From: Poecilobothrus nobilitatus
Lineage: Eukaryota; Arthropoda; Insecta; Diptera; Dolichopodidae
Reading direction: 5' to 3'
Assembly (NCBI GenBank): GCA_947095535.1
Contig: OX352774.1
Coordinates: 68,944,416-69,008,415, forward strand
Length of the DNA: 64,000 bases
Below the pieces are notes generated by a model, which was given only the letters and a program-made list of their open reading frames with translations, was not told where the DNA came from and ran no database searches. The translations under genes were made by a program, and so were the position numbers. The number at the start of each line of letters is the position of its first letter. The first letter of the stretch is position 1. Positions 1 through 13,140 of this stretch are shown here, piece by piece.

Positions 1-620
1 CATTCAATTAAATTAAAAATAAAATTTCAAAGAAAAATTTAATATAGAATGTGCTTTATAAAGTTTTAAAGTTTATGCAACTGGAACATCAAATATAGGT
101 TTTGCTACAACTTAGATTTATAGGAAAATAAAAATTGAAATTATTACTTCCTATATAGACGGCAACTTCCTATTATATATAGTAGTGATGAAAATAAAGT
201 AAAGGAAAAAAGATGACTATAGGTAGAAGATACTAGTAAAGGAAGTCGTCTGGGTCTAATCAAAATGTAAGAAAATACTAAATTTCCCAGAAATTCGATC
301 GCATTATCATTCTAATTGATAGCATAAAAATATGAACATGGAACACTAATGAATTTCTTAAACAAGCAATCAAACAGAACCTCAACAACTATATTAGCAG
401 AATTTCAATTTAAACAATATTTTCAGAAATATTTTTACTCTAAAGATTTCTATCCATATGATAAAGAACTTCAATTCCAATAATGGATACTCAAATCAGT
501 TTTAATGCCAAAAACAAAAACTGATCTTAATCGAGCAGTTCATTACTAACGGTTATAATATTTCATTTATAATTCATTAAATATGAAATTTTTCATTTTA
601 ATATGATCTCTTTGTTCCCT
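1..620. other. AT-rich non-coding flank
   Basis: No convincing reading frame, RNA gene or repeat was seen here. The sequence is ordinary AT-rich intergenic or intronic DNA leading up to the interspersed element that starts at about 621. Confidence 0.6.
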
Positions 621-1671
621 TTTTATACCCTACACATTAAGTATAGGGTATATTAACTTTGGTATGGTGTTTGTAACCACCAAAAGGAAGCGAGTTAGGT
701 ATAGACATGTATATATATTCTGAATCAGGATCACCTTCTGAGTCGATTTAGCGATGTCCGTCCGTCCGTCCATACGCACGATAACTCAAAAAATAATGAT
801 GCTATCTTGATGAAATTTATACTGTAGGTTAACAATGACTAAGGTAAGGCGGGGATTGTAAATGGGCCAAATCGGACCATGCGTTCGGGTACCTCTCATA
901 CAACTCCCAAAACCGAATACGCATATCTTCGAAATTAATAAAGATAGAAACTTGAAATTTTGTACGAGGCTGTGTTTTCCTGAATCTCTGATATCCCTAA
1001 AATTTGAGATGAATTGGAGTGGTTGTTCGGATAGCTCCCATACAACTTTCAAAACCGAACAAGCACTTCTTCGAAATTGATAAAGATAAAAACTTCAAAT
1101 TTGATACGAGGGTGCTGTTTCCTAAATCCCTAATTTGCCTAAAATTTGAGATGAATTGGAGTGATCGTTCGGATACCTCCCATACAACTCTCAAAACCGA
1201 ACAAGCATATCTTCGAAATTAATAAAGATAAAAACTTCAAATTTGATACGAGGGTGCTGTTTCCTAAATCCCTAATTTGTCTAAAATTTGAGATGAATTG
1301 GAGTGATCGTTCGGGTACCTCCCACACAACTCCCAAGACCGAACAAGCATATCTTCCAAATTAATAAATATAAAAACTTGAAATTTGATGTAAGAGTATT
1401 CTACCCTGTTCTGATTATGTCTCTAAAATTTGAGATGAATTGGGGTGGTGGTCCGGATGCCTTCACACACTTCCCAAGACCTTACAAGCATATCTTTGAA
1501 TTTAATAAAGATAGAAACCTGAAATTTTGTACGAAGGGTGTAAAACAATTATTTTTTTTAGCTTATATTAAATACCTAACTAAAATAACATGGATTTTTA
1601 ATTTCATTTGAATTTTTTAGGTGTAAGGTATAAATAAGTCGGTTGCATCGACTTACTCTTACTTTTACTTG
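621..1671 (+). mobile_element. DINE-1/Helentron-associated non-autonomous element (HINE)
   Basis: The left end reads TTTTATACCCTACAC and then folds back on itself (TATACCCTA...TAGGGTATA, about 623-653). Near the right end, GTGTAAGGTATA (1621-1632) is an inverted match to the left TATACCCTACAC, so the element has subterminal inverted repeats. A short stem-loop follows (AAGTCG, loop of 7, CGACTT, 1636-1654), and the element ends in ACTTG before a T-run. Between the ends are the phrase CTGAGTCGATTTAGCGATG, a GTCC microsatellite (about 739-771) and a long tandem array. Subterminal repeats, microsatellite, central tandem repeats and 3' stem-loop are the published layout of Drosophila DINE-1 (INE-1) and other Helentron-derived elements. 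No protein is encoded. Exact termini were inferred without a consensus. Confidence 0.75.
883..1546 (+). repeat. 142-bp central tandem repeat array of the HINE
   Basis: Units begin with GTTCGG or GTCCGG at 883, 1025, 1167, 1309 and 1451, giving four consecutive intervals of exactly 142 bp and a fifth partial unit that ends near 1546. The second and third units (1025-1308) are nearly identical; the first, fourth and fifth are more divergent. Each unit contains ACAACT, a CCGAAcaAGCAT block, AAATTAATAAAGATA and TGAGATGAATTGG. Short overlapping reading frames on both strands recur with the repeat period; they are repeat artefacts, not genes. Confidence 0.92.
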
Positions 1672-4600
1672 TTTTTATCTACATTCTTTCAAAACGTTGA
1701 AAGTAAAGGTGATGGCTCGATGCTTACCTTGTTTTCTTTACTTTAAATACTTATTCAAAGTAGCAAAACGAAGCAAAGTTAACAAAGTAAATACTGGGCC
1801 AATAATTACTTATATTTTTTGCTTTGACTTTTGTTACTTATTTTTTCTGAAATGGATTTAAAAAAATTTTAGAAATTTTATGTACTTATAATAATTATTT
1901 TATATGAAACGTACAAATGTTTGTATTCAGTACCAAACAGGAGAAGATTTTGGGTGCGGGAAATTTATAGAAATCGTCCAATTCATGGATTGTATATGAA
2001 ATTACATTCCCACCTATTTAAAATTTTTCGCATCTATTCAAATTTTTTTAATGTTTATGTAAAAAAATTCAGATATCAAATGAATACTTCGTGTGCTTAA
2101 TTTGAATACTTTGTGCATTTGGCCAATTACCATAAGAAATAATGTAATTCATTTCAGCTGTCAAAATTTTCAAAGGAAATAAAGGAAGCATTGGATCATC
2201 ACCTTAAGTGTCATTTTACATGCTTTGTTAATTTTTGTTGTCTGTTGCCAGATAAATTTACTTTTCATTAAATATGTTATTTCTGTTATCTATAAATTTG
2301 TTTTATGATAAGTGACGAGAAAAAAAATTTTGCGATTTTGCGGCCTACAAACGAGTCCCGCAATATTTTTTTGGAAATTTTGTACCACCAAACGTTTTAC
2401 TCGTCCCTTCGTATACCCAATCCCTATACAGAATCTTTACTAAGGTTTTTTTTATACTTTGTGGGCGAATTTGCGGCCTATAAACGTGTGATACGAAATT
2501 CTTTGTACTTAAGTACGCTTTGCTAATTTTATTAATTCTTTTCTTTGATTAAATGTTTATACAAATGGTTTGATAGTCATACCATGTTGAAAACTAGTTA
2601 ATATATCCAAATATCCTTTTTTTTATTAATATCATATCTTAAATTTAAGTTTAAATTGTAACTATGCAAAATGTAAGCAAAAAAAATTTTAATGTTTCAA
2701 TCAAGTAAAAATGAATTTATAAAAGACAATTATAGTTATTTAGTTATATTATAAAAGTGTGCATTTCTTTCCTCATTTTTTGTAAATCAATTTTTTTAAT
2801 ATTAAAATTTCAACATTAAACCTAAAAGATTTTATCTGATTAATTTAAGAAAAAATAAAAATACAGTTGAAAAGTTTTTTTTTTTTATTATTATATTGCA
2901 TTGTAATTACAATTAAATTGTTTTAAAAACGCCTATCATAAAGCATTAATTTGTTAGTCAGTAAAGTTAACATCATAATTAACTAGGTGCTTAATAAGTT
3001 ACAACTTTAATACAACTTTATAATATTTTTATTTTTAACTATTGTAAAAGAAAGATTTGCGACTAGCATTATTTACTCGTCACATTTTTTACATTAATGT
3101 CATGGAAATGTTCACCGATAACTATAAGAATTATTTAGTGTCATTTATATAATAAATTTTTATTAAAATCAATATGAATTTTGAATATATATACGTATAG
3201 AGTTCCTGCAAAAGAAGTTGTGGAGGCCATTTGAATGACGTTTTATTCAGAACTTAATTGTATGGATTGTACTTCACATTAAATAAAAAACATTTGAATT
3301 TTCTTAACAATTAGTGTGTTTTTTTTGAAAAGAAATCATATCACTCAAATTAGAAAACCCTGTATATACAAAACGAACATTGCATATTTTTAGGCTTCCT
3401 TCATTTTGTTTTTTCTTTTATGAGAATCTAATTAAATGTTGCTAATATTTAACAATTTATTTTAGGATAGGAACCATATTTATTTATTGTTAAAAAAAAA
3501 ACAAAAATTGATTTTATGAAATCACTCCCGAAAGGAGTGAGTTTATGACCCGAATAGAGTGAATCGAACTAAATTTATTTAACCAATTTATTACCAATAT
3601 TATTTAACCGTTTTATATATGGTTTTTCAAGACATCGATCCATCTGTTAGTATTTTTACTTACAGCGTTAAGTCAAATAAACGTAATAAATAGGTTGAAG
3701 TATCCTATTCTTAGCATAATATATTCTATTCTTAATATACTATTAAAGTTTAGATGATTAAAATTAAACTGTCCTTACCTTATGCCAAACTTTAAAACTA
3801 TATATATACCTAGACCAAATTCAAATTTTTTTATGACTGCCTTAAATTAAAAAAATGAATCTAATATTTATGATCTAATAGATTATATAAGCAGAACGGC
3901 TTATATAAGACAAAGTCGTAACGGAAAGTTAATCTAAAAGGAATTTACAAGGAAAACACGTAATAGGTATATATATTGAAATAAATAAATAATTCTTGCA
4001 ACTTTGCAAAATGCAACTGATTACAACTACTTTTACATTTATTTATTCGATTTAACCTGCCAATATACTTTTACAACTCTATAGAGAACTTTTAACTAGT
4101 ATAATTTTTTTAAGTTTATTCGAAACCGATTCATTGTTCTACTCTACTTTATTATTATTATATTTTCTTTATTTATTTATCTTTTTATAAGCCTCAATAT
4201 CATAAAATAGAAAATTCAAATGTAAAAATATAAGTATAAGGTAAATGAAAATTGCAATTCTTTTTCTATGCATTTTTTTTTGCATTATAATAAACGTAAC
4301 CACTATCATACTTATTGTTTTATTTTGATTTTTTTTTTCTTTTTTTTTTTTTTTTTTAATACTAATTTTGATAACGATCATTTTCAATGTTTAAGTTTTT
4401 AAAGTGCAACAAAAAAAAAAAAACAAAACCAAGAAAAGAAGAAAATTAAGTAATTTTACCTTAATTGAGATGTGATTAAACGTTTATTATGATGTGATAC
4501 GATGCATTTTTAACACCTTTTATTATATTCAATCAAAACATGAATTTTGTATTACTTGCATCTAGTGTTTAGAACCCATTACAATAATATAAAAACAATA

Positions 4601-7600
4601 ATAAATATCTTTGATAATCTTTACCGGAATTTAGTTGTAATATATCCAGTTAAAAAAAAAAAATAAAAAAAATAATATATATATATATATATATTATAAT
4701 ATTAAAAATTAAATTGCGCAGATTTATTACTAAATTTGGATAATGCTTATAAAAACGTGATTGAATGTTATTTATGTATGCGTTAACATTGTTTTTTTTT
4801 TTTTTTTTACATAAAAAAAACTCTATCCATATTTACATTTAACATTAATATTTAAGTGGGTAAATAGTTTAATCTTTAAATTTATACTTCTTTACTTATA
4901 TTTTATTATATAAAGGTATTTAATATATAATTTATTAATATGTATATATATATATATATATAATAACATATACATAATCCGCATATTTTCTCCATAAATA
5001 ATTGAAAGTAGCAATAATTGGTCAAATACCTCTTCGCTTAATTAAAAAACAAAAAAAAAAAACAAAAAAAATGGAAAGAAATTATTTTTATTTTCTGTTT
5101 GAAAATCAAAGAAACAGAATATTAAAAAAAAATCTTTTATTTAATAAAATTTAGGTATAAATAAGTAGTTACGTATACGTATAACTACATACTGTATCTT
5201 ATCTTATTTCTTTTTATATATAGCTCCTGTTATTTTTTTTTTTTTTTTATTTAATACATGTATTAACTAATTGCTATTATAATAGTTTATGATGATTGGT
5301 GTCGACTTTATGCCAACACAAAACTACTATATTACTTTTCCTGTTTTAGTATTTTTATGGACAATTTTTAAGCTAATAATACTCTATTGACACTCTATTT
5401 TATATATATATGTATATACAGAAAGGTAATACAAGTTGTATTTATAATTGTATGTTGGTGGTATGGATATACAGTAAACCTAATTTGTTAAAAAAAAATA
5501 AAAAAATTTAAAAAAAATGGTTATATCGTTATGTTATGCTCAAGTAATTTTTAACACCAAACGTGATGAATAGTTTTGTTTTTTTTTTTTTTCTTTAAAA
5601 ACAACTGTGTTGCTATAACTGGCGCTACAAACTAAGTCACTAACCCACAACTCAAAAATGAATGAATTATTTTTTTCATTAAGAACTAGCCCCCCTCCCC
5701 TCCCCCTCAAAAAACAAATGTAAAAAAGTGTCTTTAATTTTTTTTTTTATTTAGTTTATTTTTGTAAATTGCACAAGACTTCGTTATAAGATTTTAATGG
5801 GATTAGGAATTGGTGAATTAAGTAAAGAGTCCATAAATTAGGAGGTAAAAGTTGGCATTGAGAGTATAGGCAAAGTAAGTATAGGTATCTAGATGCAACT
5901 AAAACGATTATGACGACTACCTAGATCACATACACAATGCAATTTTAAATTGCTGTGACGATCATGTGGTTATTTTATTCGCTTGAATCTGAAATCCATA
6001 TATTTATTTCGATCTTTTGCGAATTTGCAATCAAAGTATGAATAATGAGTTTGAGTGCTTTCTGTGTATCATAAAAAATACTTTGTTAAATAAATATCTA
6101 AAATGATCCTTCGATTTTGTTATTTAGAATTGTACAAAGCTTAAATATTATTTTGTAAATGGGGAAATAAATATTCCTGTAATCAGACACGTTTCATGTA
6201 AGACGCCAGTTATAGCTATCATTGAAATGCTTCCAGAAAAAATATTTCATTGAAAACTTATACTTCTCTTCGTATAGGCGATTATAGCAATCAGAACTAT
6301 CAGTTAAATTATCTGTAAAATGGCAAATGACAATAATGAAGGCAAAAATAAAAATAAATGTAATTTAAATTTAAATAATTGTTGTTAGCATTATTTCGAT
6401 GTTTGCAAAATAAAGTTTTATTATTTTAATTTATTTAATTATTATTGGTAAAAAATGGTACTAAAGAAATAAAACATATGTCATTGGAACAATTTTGTTT
6501 TATTAGCAAAATTACTGATCGAGTTGTTCAGGAAAATAATTACCAATCCGGAAAATCATAAAATTGATTTTTTTTTTAAATATTTAACTTAAAATTAAAA
6601 AATTTGTAACAGAATTTATTCTTTAGAAATTATTTAATCATTAAATCAACACTTTTGTTAAATTTTATATGTCTTTGCGCTGCAATAAACATTTTCCAGA
6701 AGCATTTCAATGATAGCTTTAACTGGCGCCTAACTCAAATATTTTTGTATATAAACATAAGAAATATAATAAAAAACTCTAGTACTATTTACTTAGGTCA
6801 AATCTATAATCTTCATATTAAAATTAATTATCAAATAAAACTTTAAATAGAAAAAAAAAAAACACATGATTTGATTTTTGGAGAGAATATCGAAAATAAT
6901 ATGTGAGTTAACATAAGAAGACGATGACAATGGCGAATAAAAATAATTTCTTAAGTGTTAAAAAAATTAATTTAAGTAAGTGTGGATTTAATTTGGATTG
7001 TTATAATTTTTTAACAAGATTTTGATAAGCTATGATGGGTTAATTTATCTTCGTATTTTTTTTGTTTTAGTCTTTTGGTCATATATTCCGAAACCCCTTG
7101 ACTTACTAACTATATACGTATATATATATTTGAGCTCACATGTACAGTATTCAATGCTCTTTTAATATCTTCAACTAAATACAATGTCTTCATTTCATTA
7201 CAGTCTGAATCAATTTTTATTAAGTATTTGTTTTTAAATATCTTAGGCATCATTTTTTGTACATTTATTTGTTGGACATACAAGGATTTTTCATTTTAAT
7301 ATGTATTTATAATTAATATTGCACTGCTTGTTTATATAAATATTTCAAGTATTTATCATAATATTTTTGGAATGCTTGAAATAAATAAAAAAAAATTTTT
7401 AAAACAAACATTATGTTAGGTGTCGATTGTATCCGTTAAACCCTCCTCAAGTGATTTATGTAATATACTACAGGTATATATAAATGAAATATATTTAAAA
7501 TAATATAAACTTGATTGTTTTTTTCATTTTAATTAAAAAAAATAAAATACAATTTTTTAAATATCAACATATTTATTATAAAATTATATTAATTCTAAAC

Positions 7601-7620
7601 GTATAAGAATATAAAAATAA
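1672..7620. other. Gene-free AT-rich stretch with simple repeats
   Basis: No gene was seen in about 6 kb. It holds many poly(A)/poly(T) runs, (TA)n microsatellites at about 4672-4695 and 4941-4962, and a C-rich block at 5689-5709. A sequence ending ACCCTGTATATA (about 3354-3366) resembles the end of the ACAGGGT-type element found elsewhere in the window, but its other end was not located. The few short frames here are lysine- or phenylalanine-rich products of homopolymers. Confidence 0.6.
5689..5709. repeat. C-rich homopyrimidine tract
   Basis: The + strand carries runs of 6, 4 and 5 C separated by single T. It stands out in an AT-rich region. The minus strand has three G-runs, one short of a standard four-run G-quadruplex unless the six-base run is shared. 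Confidence 0.6.
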
Positions 7621-7912
7621 AGGGGCTTCGGTAGCCTAGTGGGTAGGCGTCGACGTATTAATTAATTAAGAGTGCGGGTTCGATCCCTGCGCAGGTCGTA
7701 AGTGTTTCTTTACATAACCCCCTTACAATCAAATATAATGTAAATATATAGTATATAATATAAACAAAATAAATAATATTAGTATATAATTTAATAATAG
7801 TATAAAAACCTATAATGGCCTTAGTAGTCGATGGTTCAATAATATTGCATTACATTTATGTATGTAATATTAATATAAATAAATAAATAAAAATAAATAA
7901 AAATAAACAAAA
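7621..7912 (+). mobile_element. Divergent tRNA-derived SINE (copy 1)
   Basis: The head has a pol III A box (TAGCCTAGTGGG, 7632-7643) and a B box (GGTTCGATCCC, 7678-7688), with a paired T-arm around the B box. A related tail GGTCGTAAGTG...CCCCCTTAC follows to about 7728, matching the region after the B box in the three other SINE copies. The spacing between boxes differs from those copies, so this is an older or separate subfamily. An A-rich stretch built of AAAT repeats at about 7876-7912 may be the 3' tail; the body between 7735 and 7876 is uncertain. It is not a functional tRNA, because no acceptor stem can be paired. Confidence 0.6.
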
Positions 7913-9012
7913 ATTTTATTGATTTATATTAATTTTTTCCACCAGAAATTCATCTAAACGACTAGATTTAATCAAATTTAAAGAGTTACACCATACCAAC
8001 TCCATTATTTTTACTACCAGATTCTTTGTTATAACTACACTTACACATTAGTATCTTTAAAAAATTGCATAAATATAGGGGCCGTTTAATTTTTCCAATA
8101 CAAAAACGAATACCAAAGTTAATTATGTCTACTATTATTAAATGTCTATATAACAGCTTTACAAATTTAAAAATGTTTTTATTAATTTTGTTTTTTTTTT
8201 TGTATAAAATAAAAAAATTGTCATTTGATTTGACAATTGAATAATCAAAATTTTTATTTTTGTAACTATACTTTGAAAGTGTTTATAAATAAAAATCCTT
8301 TCTTAAAAAATTAAATATCAAGATTTAAAAAAGAAAAAAAAAAAAAAAATTCTTAACTAGTGAATTAATGACTTTGTGTATTTTTTTTTTTTTATGATTA
8401 TTATTATCAACACTTAAAAGTCAACACAAAAGCCAAAAAGAAAAGAATAAACCACAAAATATTCAAAAATATAATACAAAGTATAACTCTACATATTAAA
8501 AAAAAAAAAAAATTAACCTCACTTATTATTTTTTTTTTCTTCTTTTTTACTCTATAGATGAAATCTAGATGAACTAAAACCTCACAGACTCCTATAGAGT
8601 TTATTTTTGTTTTAATAACTTTTTTTTTTAACTAACTATTTTAATGTTATTGTTATGAACTTCAATACAAGAAAAAACAAAAAAAAAAAAAAAACAAAAA
8701 AGAAATATAAAAAAAGTTTAAATTTGCATATCTAAACTAAATTACAAACAGTCGTCAGTAAATCGTTAAAAAATTAAAAAATAAAAAAATCATTTATTGG
8801 TAGTATCGTCATTGTCGTTGTACACCTCCTGACTTCATTTCATATTATACTTTGTATATAGAGGATTGTCATGTATATATTCAACCAAAAACCAAAAATA
8901 GTTTAATGTTTTTATTTTTGGTCATAGGTTGCTATTATAACTATTTTTTTTTTTTTTGTTTCTTTTTTTTATTTTGTTTTTATCGTTGATCCGATTCACA
9001 TTTTAAAAAGAT

Positions 9013-9130
9013 GTAGCGGCGGTGGCGGCGGCGGCACCAGCATAGCACATAATATTGTAATTATTATCATCGTCATCGTCATCATCATCGTTGTCGGTTT
9101 TCGGTATTATTTGCGTCGTCATTCTGACTC
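9013..9130. repeat. GC-rich trinucleotide-repeat island, possible exon or 5' UTR
   Basis: A GGC/GGT cluster (about 9014-9036) is followed by ATC/GTC repeats (about 9066-9098) and then TTTGCGTCGTCATTC. Both strands are open across it. The minus frame starts at ATG near 9122 and reads Met-Thr-Thr, an Asp run, then Asn, then an Ala run before a stop, about 39 codons in all. The plus frame reads a Gly run followed by an Ile/Val run. Trinucleotide runs like these are common in insect coding or 5' UTR exons, but there is an in-frame stop just before the minus-strand ATG and no good splice acceptor. It may be a small frame, an untranslated exon, or just a microsatellite. Confidence 0.4.
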
Positions 9131-10902
9131 ATTCATCTTGTAATCATATGGGATTATAAAAAAAAAAAATAAATAAAATAAATAATACAAGAACACAAAA
9201 GTAGTTTAATTCAATTATAATAAAATCAAGCAAGCAATACAATTTCAGATAACAAGAGCTAATGTTAAGCAGCTCATATATAAGTATGCGAAATATATAT
9301 ATATATTTTTTTTACTTTATATTTTTATTCTCAACCTTATAAAAACGAAAATAAGCGCGCAGGTAAAAATCAAATAACTTAACCTATATATCATAAAAGG
9401 TGTGTTGCAATTTTCCTATTATTCTATTCAATACAAATTTAAAAACAAAAACAAAAAAAAGAGGTTTGAAAGTAAAATACAAAGTAAAAAAAAAAAAATG
9501 AAATGAAATTGAAACGATAAAAACTGAAAACAAGTTAAAATTATTATAAAGTGGTTTAAATAAGCACATTACTTTAATATACATTTATATAACTTTTTAC
9601 TTTTATTTACATTTATCCCTTATTTAGACACAGGTGTCTTTTTAAGATGTTCTTCTTTATAGCTTAGCTGAAAGGCTGCTAATATGTATTACAGTTGCGC
9701 TCATGAGTCAAACAAAACTATTCAAAACAATTTTTACCAAAAAATTTTAAATAATATTCCGTATGTAACAGTTTCTCGATGGCTTAATGCAATGTCTTCT
9801 TCTTTTCAGAGTGAAACTACATCTCTTCTAAAGTAATAGTTTAAATTGAAACCTGAAGCATTAAAAGATTTGTTTTAGATGAGTTTTAAACAATAAAATT
9901 AGTTTACTTTAATTTAAAAGTGTTGAAATTGTTTATTATCAACATAATTTTATTTTATATATTGTGAGCTGTAAACAACGAATTCAAATTATTGTTTTCA
10001 TTTATCTTCAATTTGTTAAAATTTAATTAAATTAAATTAGAAAATAAATTATATGACTTGAATAAAAACCAAACTGAATTTGAGTCGATTCTTTATTTAT
10101 GTATACAATTATTATGCTTCCAATTTGAAAAAAAAATTTTTAAAAGTTATCCGATATATAAATGACATATTGCATTAACAGTGACATCTGCTGTTAAATC
10201 TTACAAAATTGAAAAGCTTTTCTATAAAAACCAAAAACTAAAACATTAACTGAGCAAAATAAAGATTTTAACTATAACATGAAGATTAACAACATATGCA
10301 GAAAATATCATAATCTAGGTCCATTAATTTTTTAATTTTATCGATATATACCTGAATATATCGGTTCTATATTAATTGATTTTAAATATACTGACTTTTC
10401 GTACTGACAGAAAACTTTTGACGTTAATGAAACATCACTGAATACATTAGTCAAACAAACAATCACTATTAACTATAGAGTATTTTTTAAAACGAATTAA
10501 ATAAAATTTTTTTTTTCTTTTACTTAAAAACAAAAACATAAAAATAACATTTTAAAGTTTTCTGTAGTATCTTTTTTAATGCCGCCATATTTGTAAGTGC
10601 ACGGTGTCTAAAATAACATTGCACTGATAAGATTTTTTTTTGTTTCCAAAGAATAAACAAAGTGATTTGAAACAATGTGTCAAATAATTTTCGTTTTTTT
10701 TTTTAATATGAATGGGATAAGAGCATGTTAACAGATTTGATTTTTGTAGTGATTTTTTTTTTTTTTTATTATATTGGTATTGTGTGTGGTTTATGCTGCT
10801 ATTGTCAGAATTTTATTCAATAGTTTTATAAGATTAACTTTTATTTTTTTTTTTAATAAATTTATCGATAAGAACTGAAGAAGTTCAATAAAAAAAATGA
10901 AA

Positions 10903-10980
10903 TTCTATTAAAAATTTGCATAACTTTCAAGTAACTTTCTATTAAAAATTTGCATAACTTTGCATAACTTTAAATTGTTT
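10903..10980 (+). repeat. Short direct repeat, 34-bp period
   Basis: A 25-bp segment beginning TTCTATTAAAAATTTG occurs at 10903 and again at 10937, and its end (GCATAACTTT) is repeated once more directly after the second copy. This is a small local duplication with no coding content. Confidence 0.75.
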
Positions 10981-12988
10981 TTCTTTCATTGATCATTTCG
11001 AAGATGTAAAGTTGTAAATTTTCTAAATTTTCGAATACTGAATAGAAAAACTTAGTGCGGATAAACAGTTTTATACCACTCTGTCTTCATGATCTTCATT
11101 TCATTTCGGTCACTGAAAGTCATAAGAAATAAAACAATTGTTGCCTCTAGATTAATTCCACTAAAAATTCCCAATGAAAAACCTAAAGTGTGCTGATGCC
11201 CATGTCTACATTGTAGAACTAGAACTTAGGATGACCTAACACCACCTATAGCAAATTTATTTGTCAGTTGTCATATTTATAAAATCATCTTTCATCAGAA
11301 TGTGGTTGCTAAAGTTGGTAATTCGTGTATGCATAATATAGTGAAATTTTAAAAGAATATTAACAGCTCGATTAAAAAAAATATGTCTCCAAAAAATCTG
11401 TTCCATCATCTATAATCTTAAGTTTCTCAAACCTCTTTCGTCAAGCATCTGTCCAATATCCTATACCCAAAATCCAAACTGTAGATTAGTATTAAAAGTC
11501 TCATCCTAAAGTCTTTAAAATGTAGGGTTTTGGAAAGTTGGCTGAAGTGAAAGACTACTCAGGGAAAGCTCACACAGCACCTCTGAGTAATTTTTGATGT
11601 TTACTATCGATTCCCTTAAAAAAAGAAAGACATTGTTATCTCAAGTTCTTTTTCGCAAATTATTATTTTATTTAAAGATTTACCTGATTACATCTGTCTG
11701 GTTGCAGTTACATTAAGATGTGTAAGTAAGATTTAAACGTGGAAGTGGTTTGCTCTTTTTAAGAAAAAAAAAGAATCTATATACTTTTGCCGAAATTATA
11801 TTTTCAATGTTTTAAATTATGAAGTAAGTTTATGTTCCTCGCATCTTTACTTAATATAGTGATCTTGTAAAGTTTATTATGTAATGTTCTTAAATATCCG
11901 TATAGGTGAAACTATATTATAAGAAAGTTAGTATATTAACTATATTTAGTAACTTTTATCAACCTAAAAAAAGTGTAATTAAATGCATATATTTTGTGTC
12001 GTTCCCTTAAAAAAAAAGTTTTAGATTAGAATCAAAGATTAAAACGATCGAAATACGATCTAAACCTAATTTCATCTCGACCATAAATACAAAGTCTGAA
12101 CACTTTTTTTTTATAAATATTTTATTGTGGTAGTTGGGTATCTGTTAATATGAAATAAAAACGAAATAATTTTTTTTTTAATTTCTTTAGTTTTATTTTA
12201 TTCTTTCAATTTAAAATGAATTGCCAGATTTCGGGAGTTTTATATTGGGACAGATTATGAAACTTCTAATTAAAAAAAATTTTGAAAATTAAAAGATATA
12301 AAATATATAAAAGATATAAAAAAAAACTCTTAATACTGTATCCATTGCAGGTGATGAAAAACATGACGACGACGTCTAAAACCAATAAATCAGTATTAGC
12401 GAAAAGTTTTGTAAGTAAAATAAAGGAATAAATTACGTAATGTCGTAATATCAAAATATATAAATCAATCCAAATCAATTAAAATTTAAAAAAAAAAAAA
12501 AAGATGTTCATACTTATTCATATATTCATAAAATTCAGAAAAATTTTAGATTCGTTGACCTGTAAAACTTTAAGATACTGTAAGATGTTTTTCTTTTTTT
12601 TTCAGTTTGAAATTCAGTTTGAAAAAAATAACTTTAAGAATTCTTTGAAAATCTGTAATTGCTTTGGTTTCATTATTTATCTTAAGTTCATTATCGCCTA
12701 CGCTAATTTTTGACTTAATCTGTTTATATCTGAAATAATTGAGTTTTTTGAAGTGCCTAAAAATTTCTGTATTACTGAAGAAATCTAAAATCCAAGTAGA
12801 AGTGAAACGCATATGCAGAAAAGCATACATATAATATGTATTTAAAAATTATATTACAGTGAAACGAATAAAACGGAGTCACGGAGTTTAGTCATTTAGA
12901 CGTTTAAGCAATGGTGTCGATAGCCATTTGAAATTTTGTCAAATTTAAGCCACAAAAAAAAACTCTTTAATTTTTTTTCAAATATATC

Positions 12989-13140
12989 TACAGGGTGTTT
13001 CTGGAGTATTCTGGCATAACTTGAAGAAATTATAAAGAAAATCAAAGCAAACAAAGAACATCGAAATATTGTGGGGTCAATTTTCAACCGTTACTGAAAT
13101 AATGAATCCTAAAGATTTTGTCTTTTCTAAAATATACATG
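12989..13140 (+). mobile_element. TACAGGGTGT-end element, degenerate copy
   Basis: It begins TACAGGGTGT at 12989. After about 85 bp it has GTGGGGTCAATTTTCAACC, then GAAATAATGAATCCTAAAG, which align in order and spacing with GGGGTCTATTTTGAACC and GAGATATGAGGGGTTAAAG of the copy at 33894. The right end could not be found. It is non-coding and probably the remnant of a non-autonomous DNA transposon. Confidence 0.5.

Larger units (their letters stand above)
7913..12988. other. Gene-free AT-rich stretch
   Basis: About 5 kb with no recognisable gene. It is dominated by poly(A)/poly(T) runs. Only the GC-rich island at 9013-9130 and a short direct repeat at 10903-10961 stand out. Short frames such as those near 9384-9584, 12266-12478 and 12504-12830 are low-complexity and lack splice or domain support. 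Confidence 0.55.

Noticed and set aside
862..1611. Series of overlapping frames of 65-102 codons on both strands
   Set aside because: They recur every 142 bp and are translations of the tandem array inside the Helentron-associated element.
4169..4387. Minus-strand 72-codon frame with a Lys run
   Set aside because: The Lys run comes from a poly(T) tract; composition and context give no support for a gene.
7621..7700. Functional tRNA gene
   Set aside because: A and B boxes are present but no acceptor stem or normal anticodon arm can be formed, and the sequence continues into a SINE-like body.
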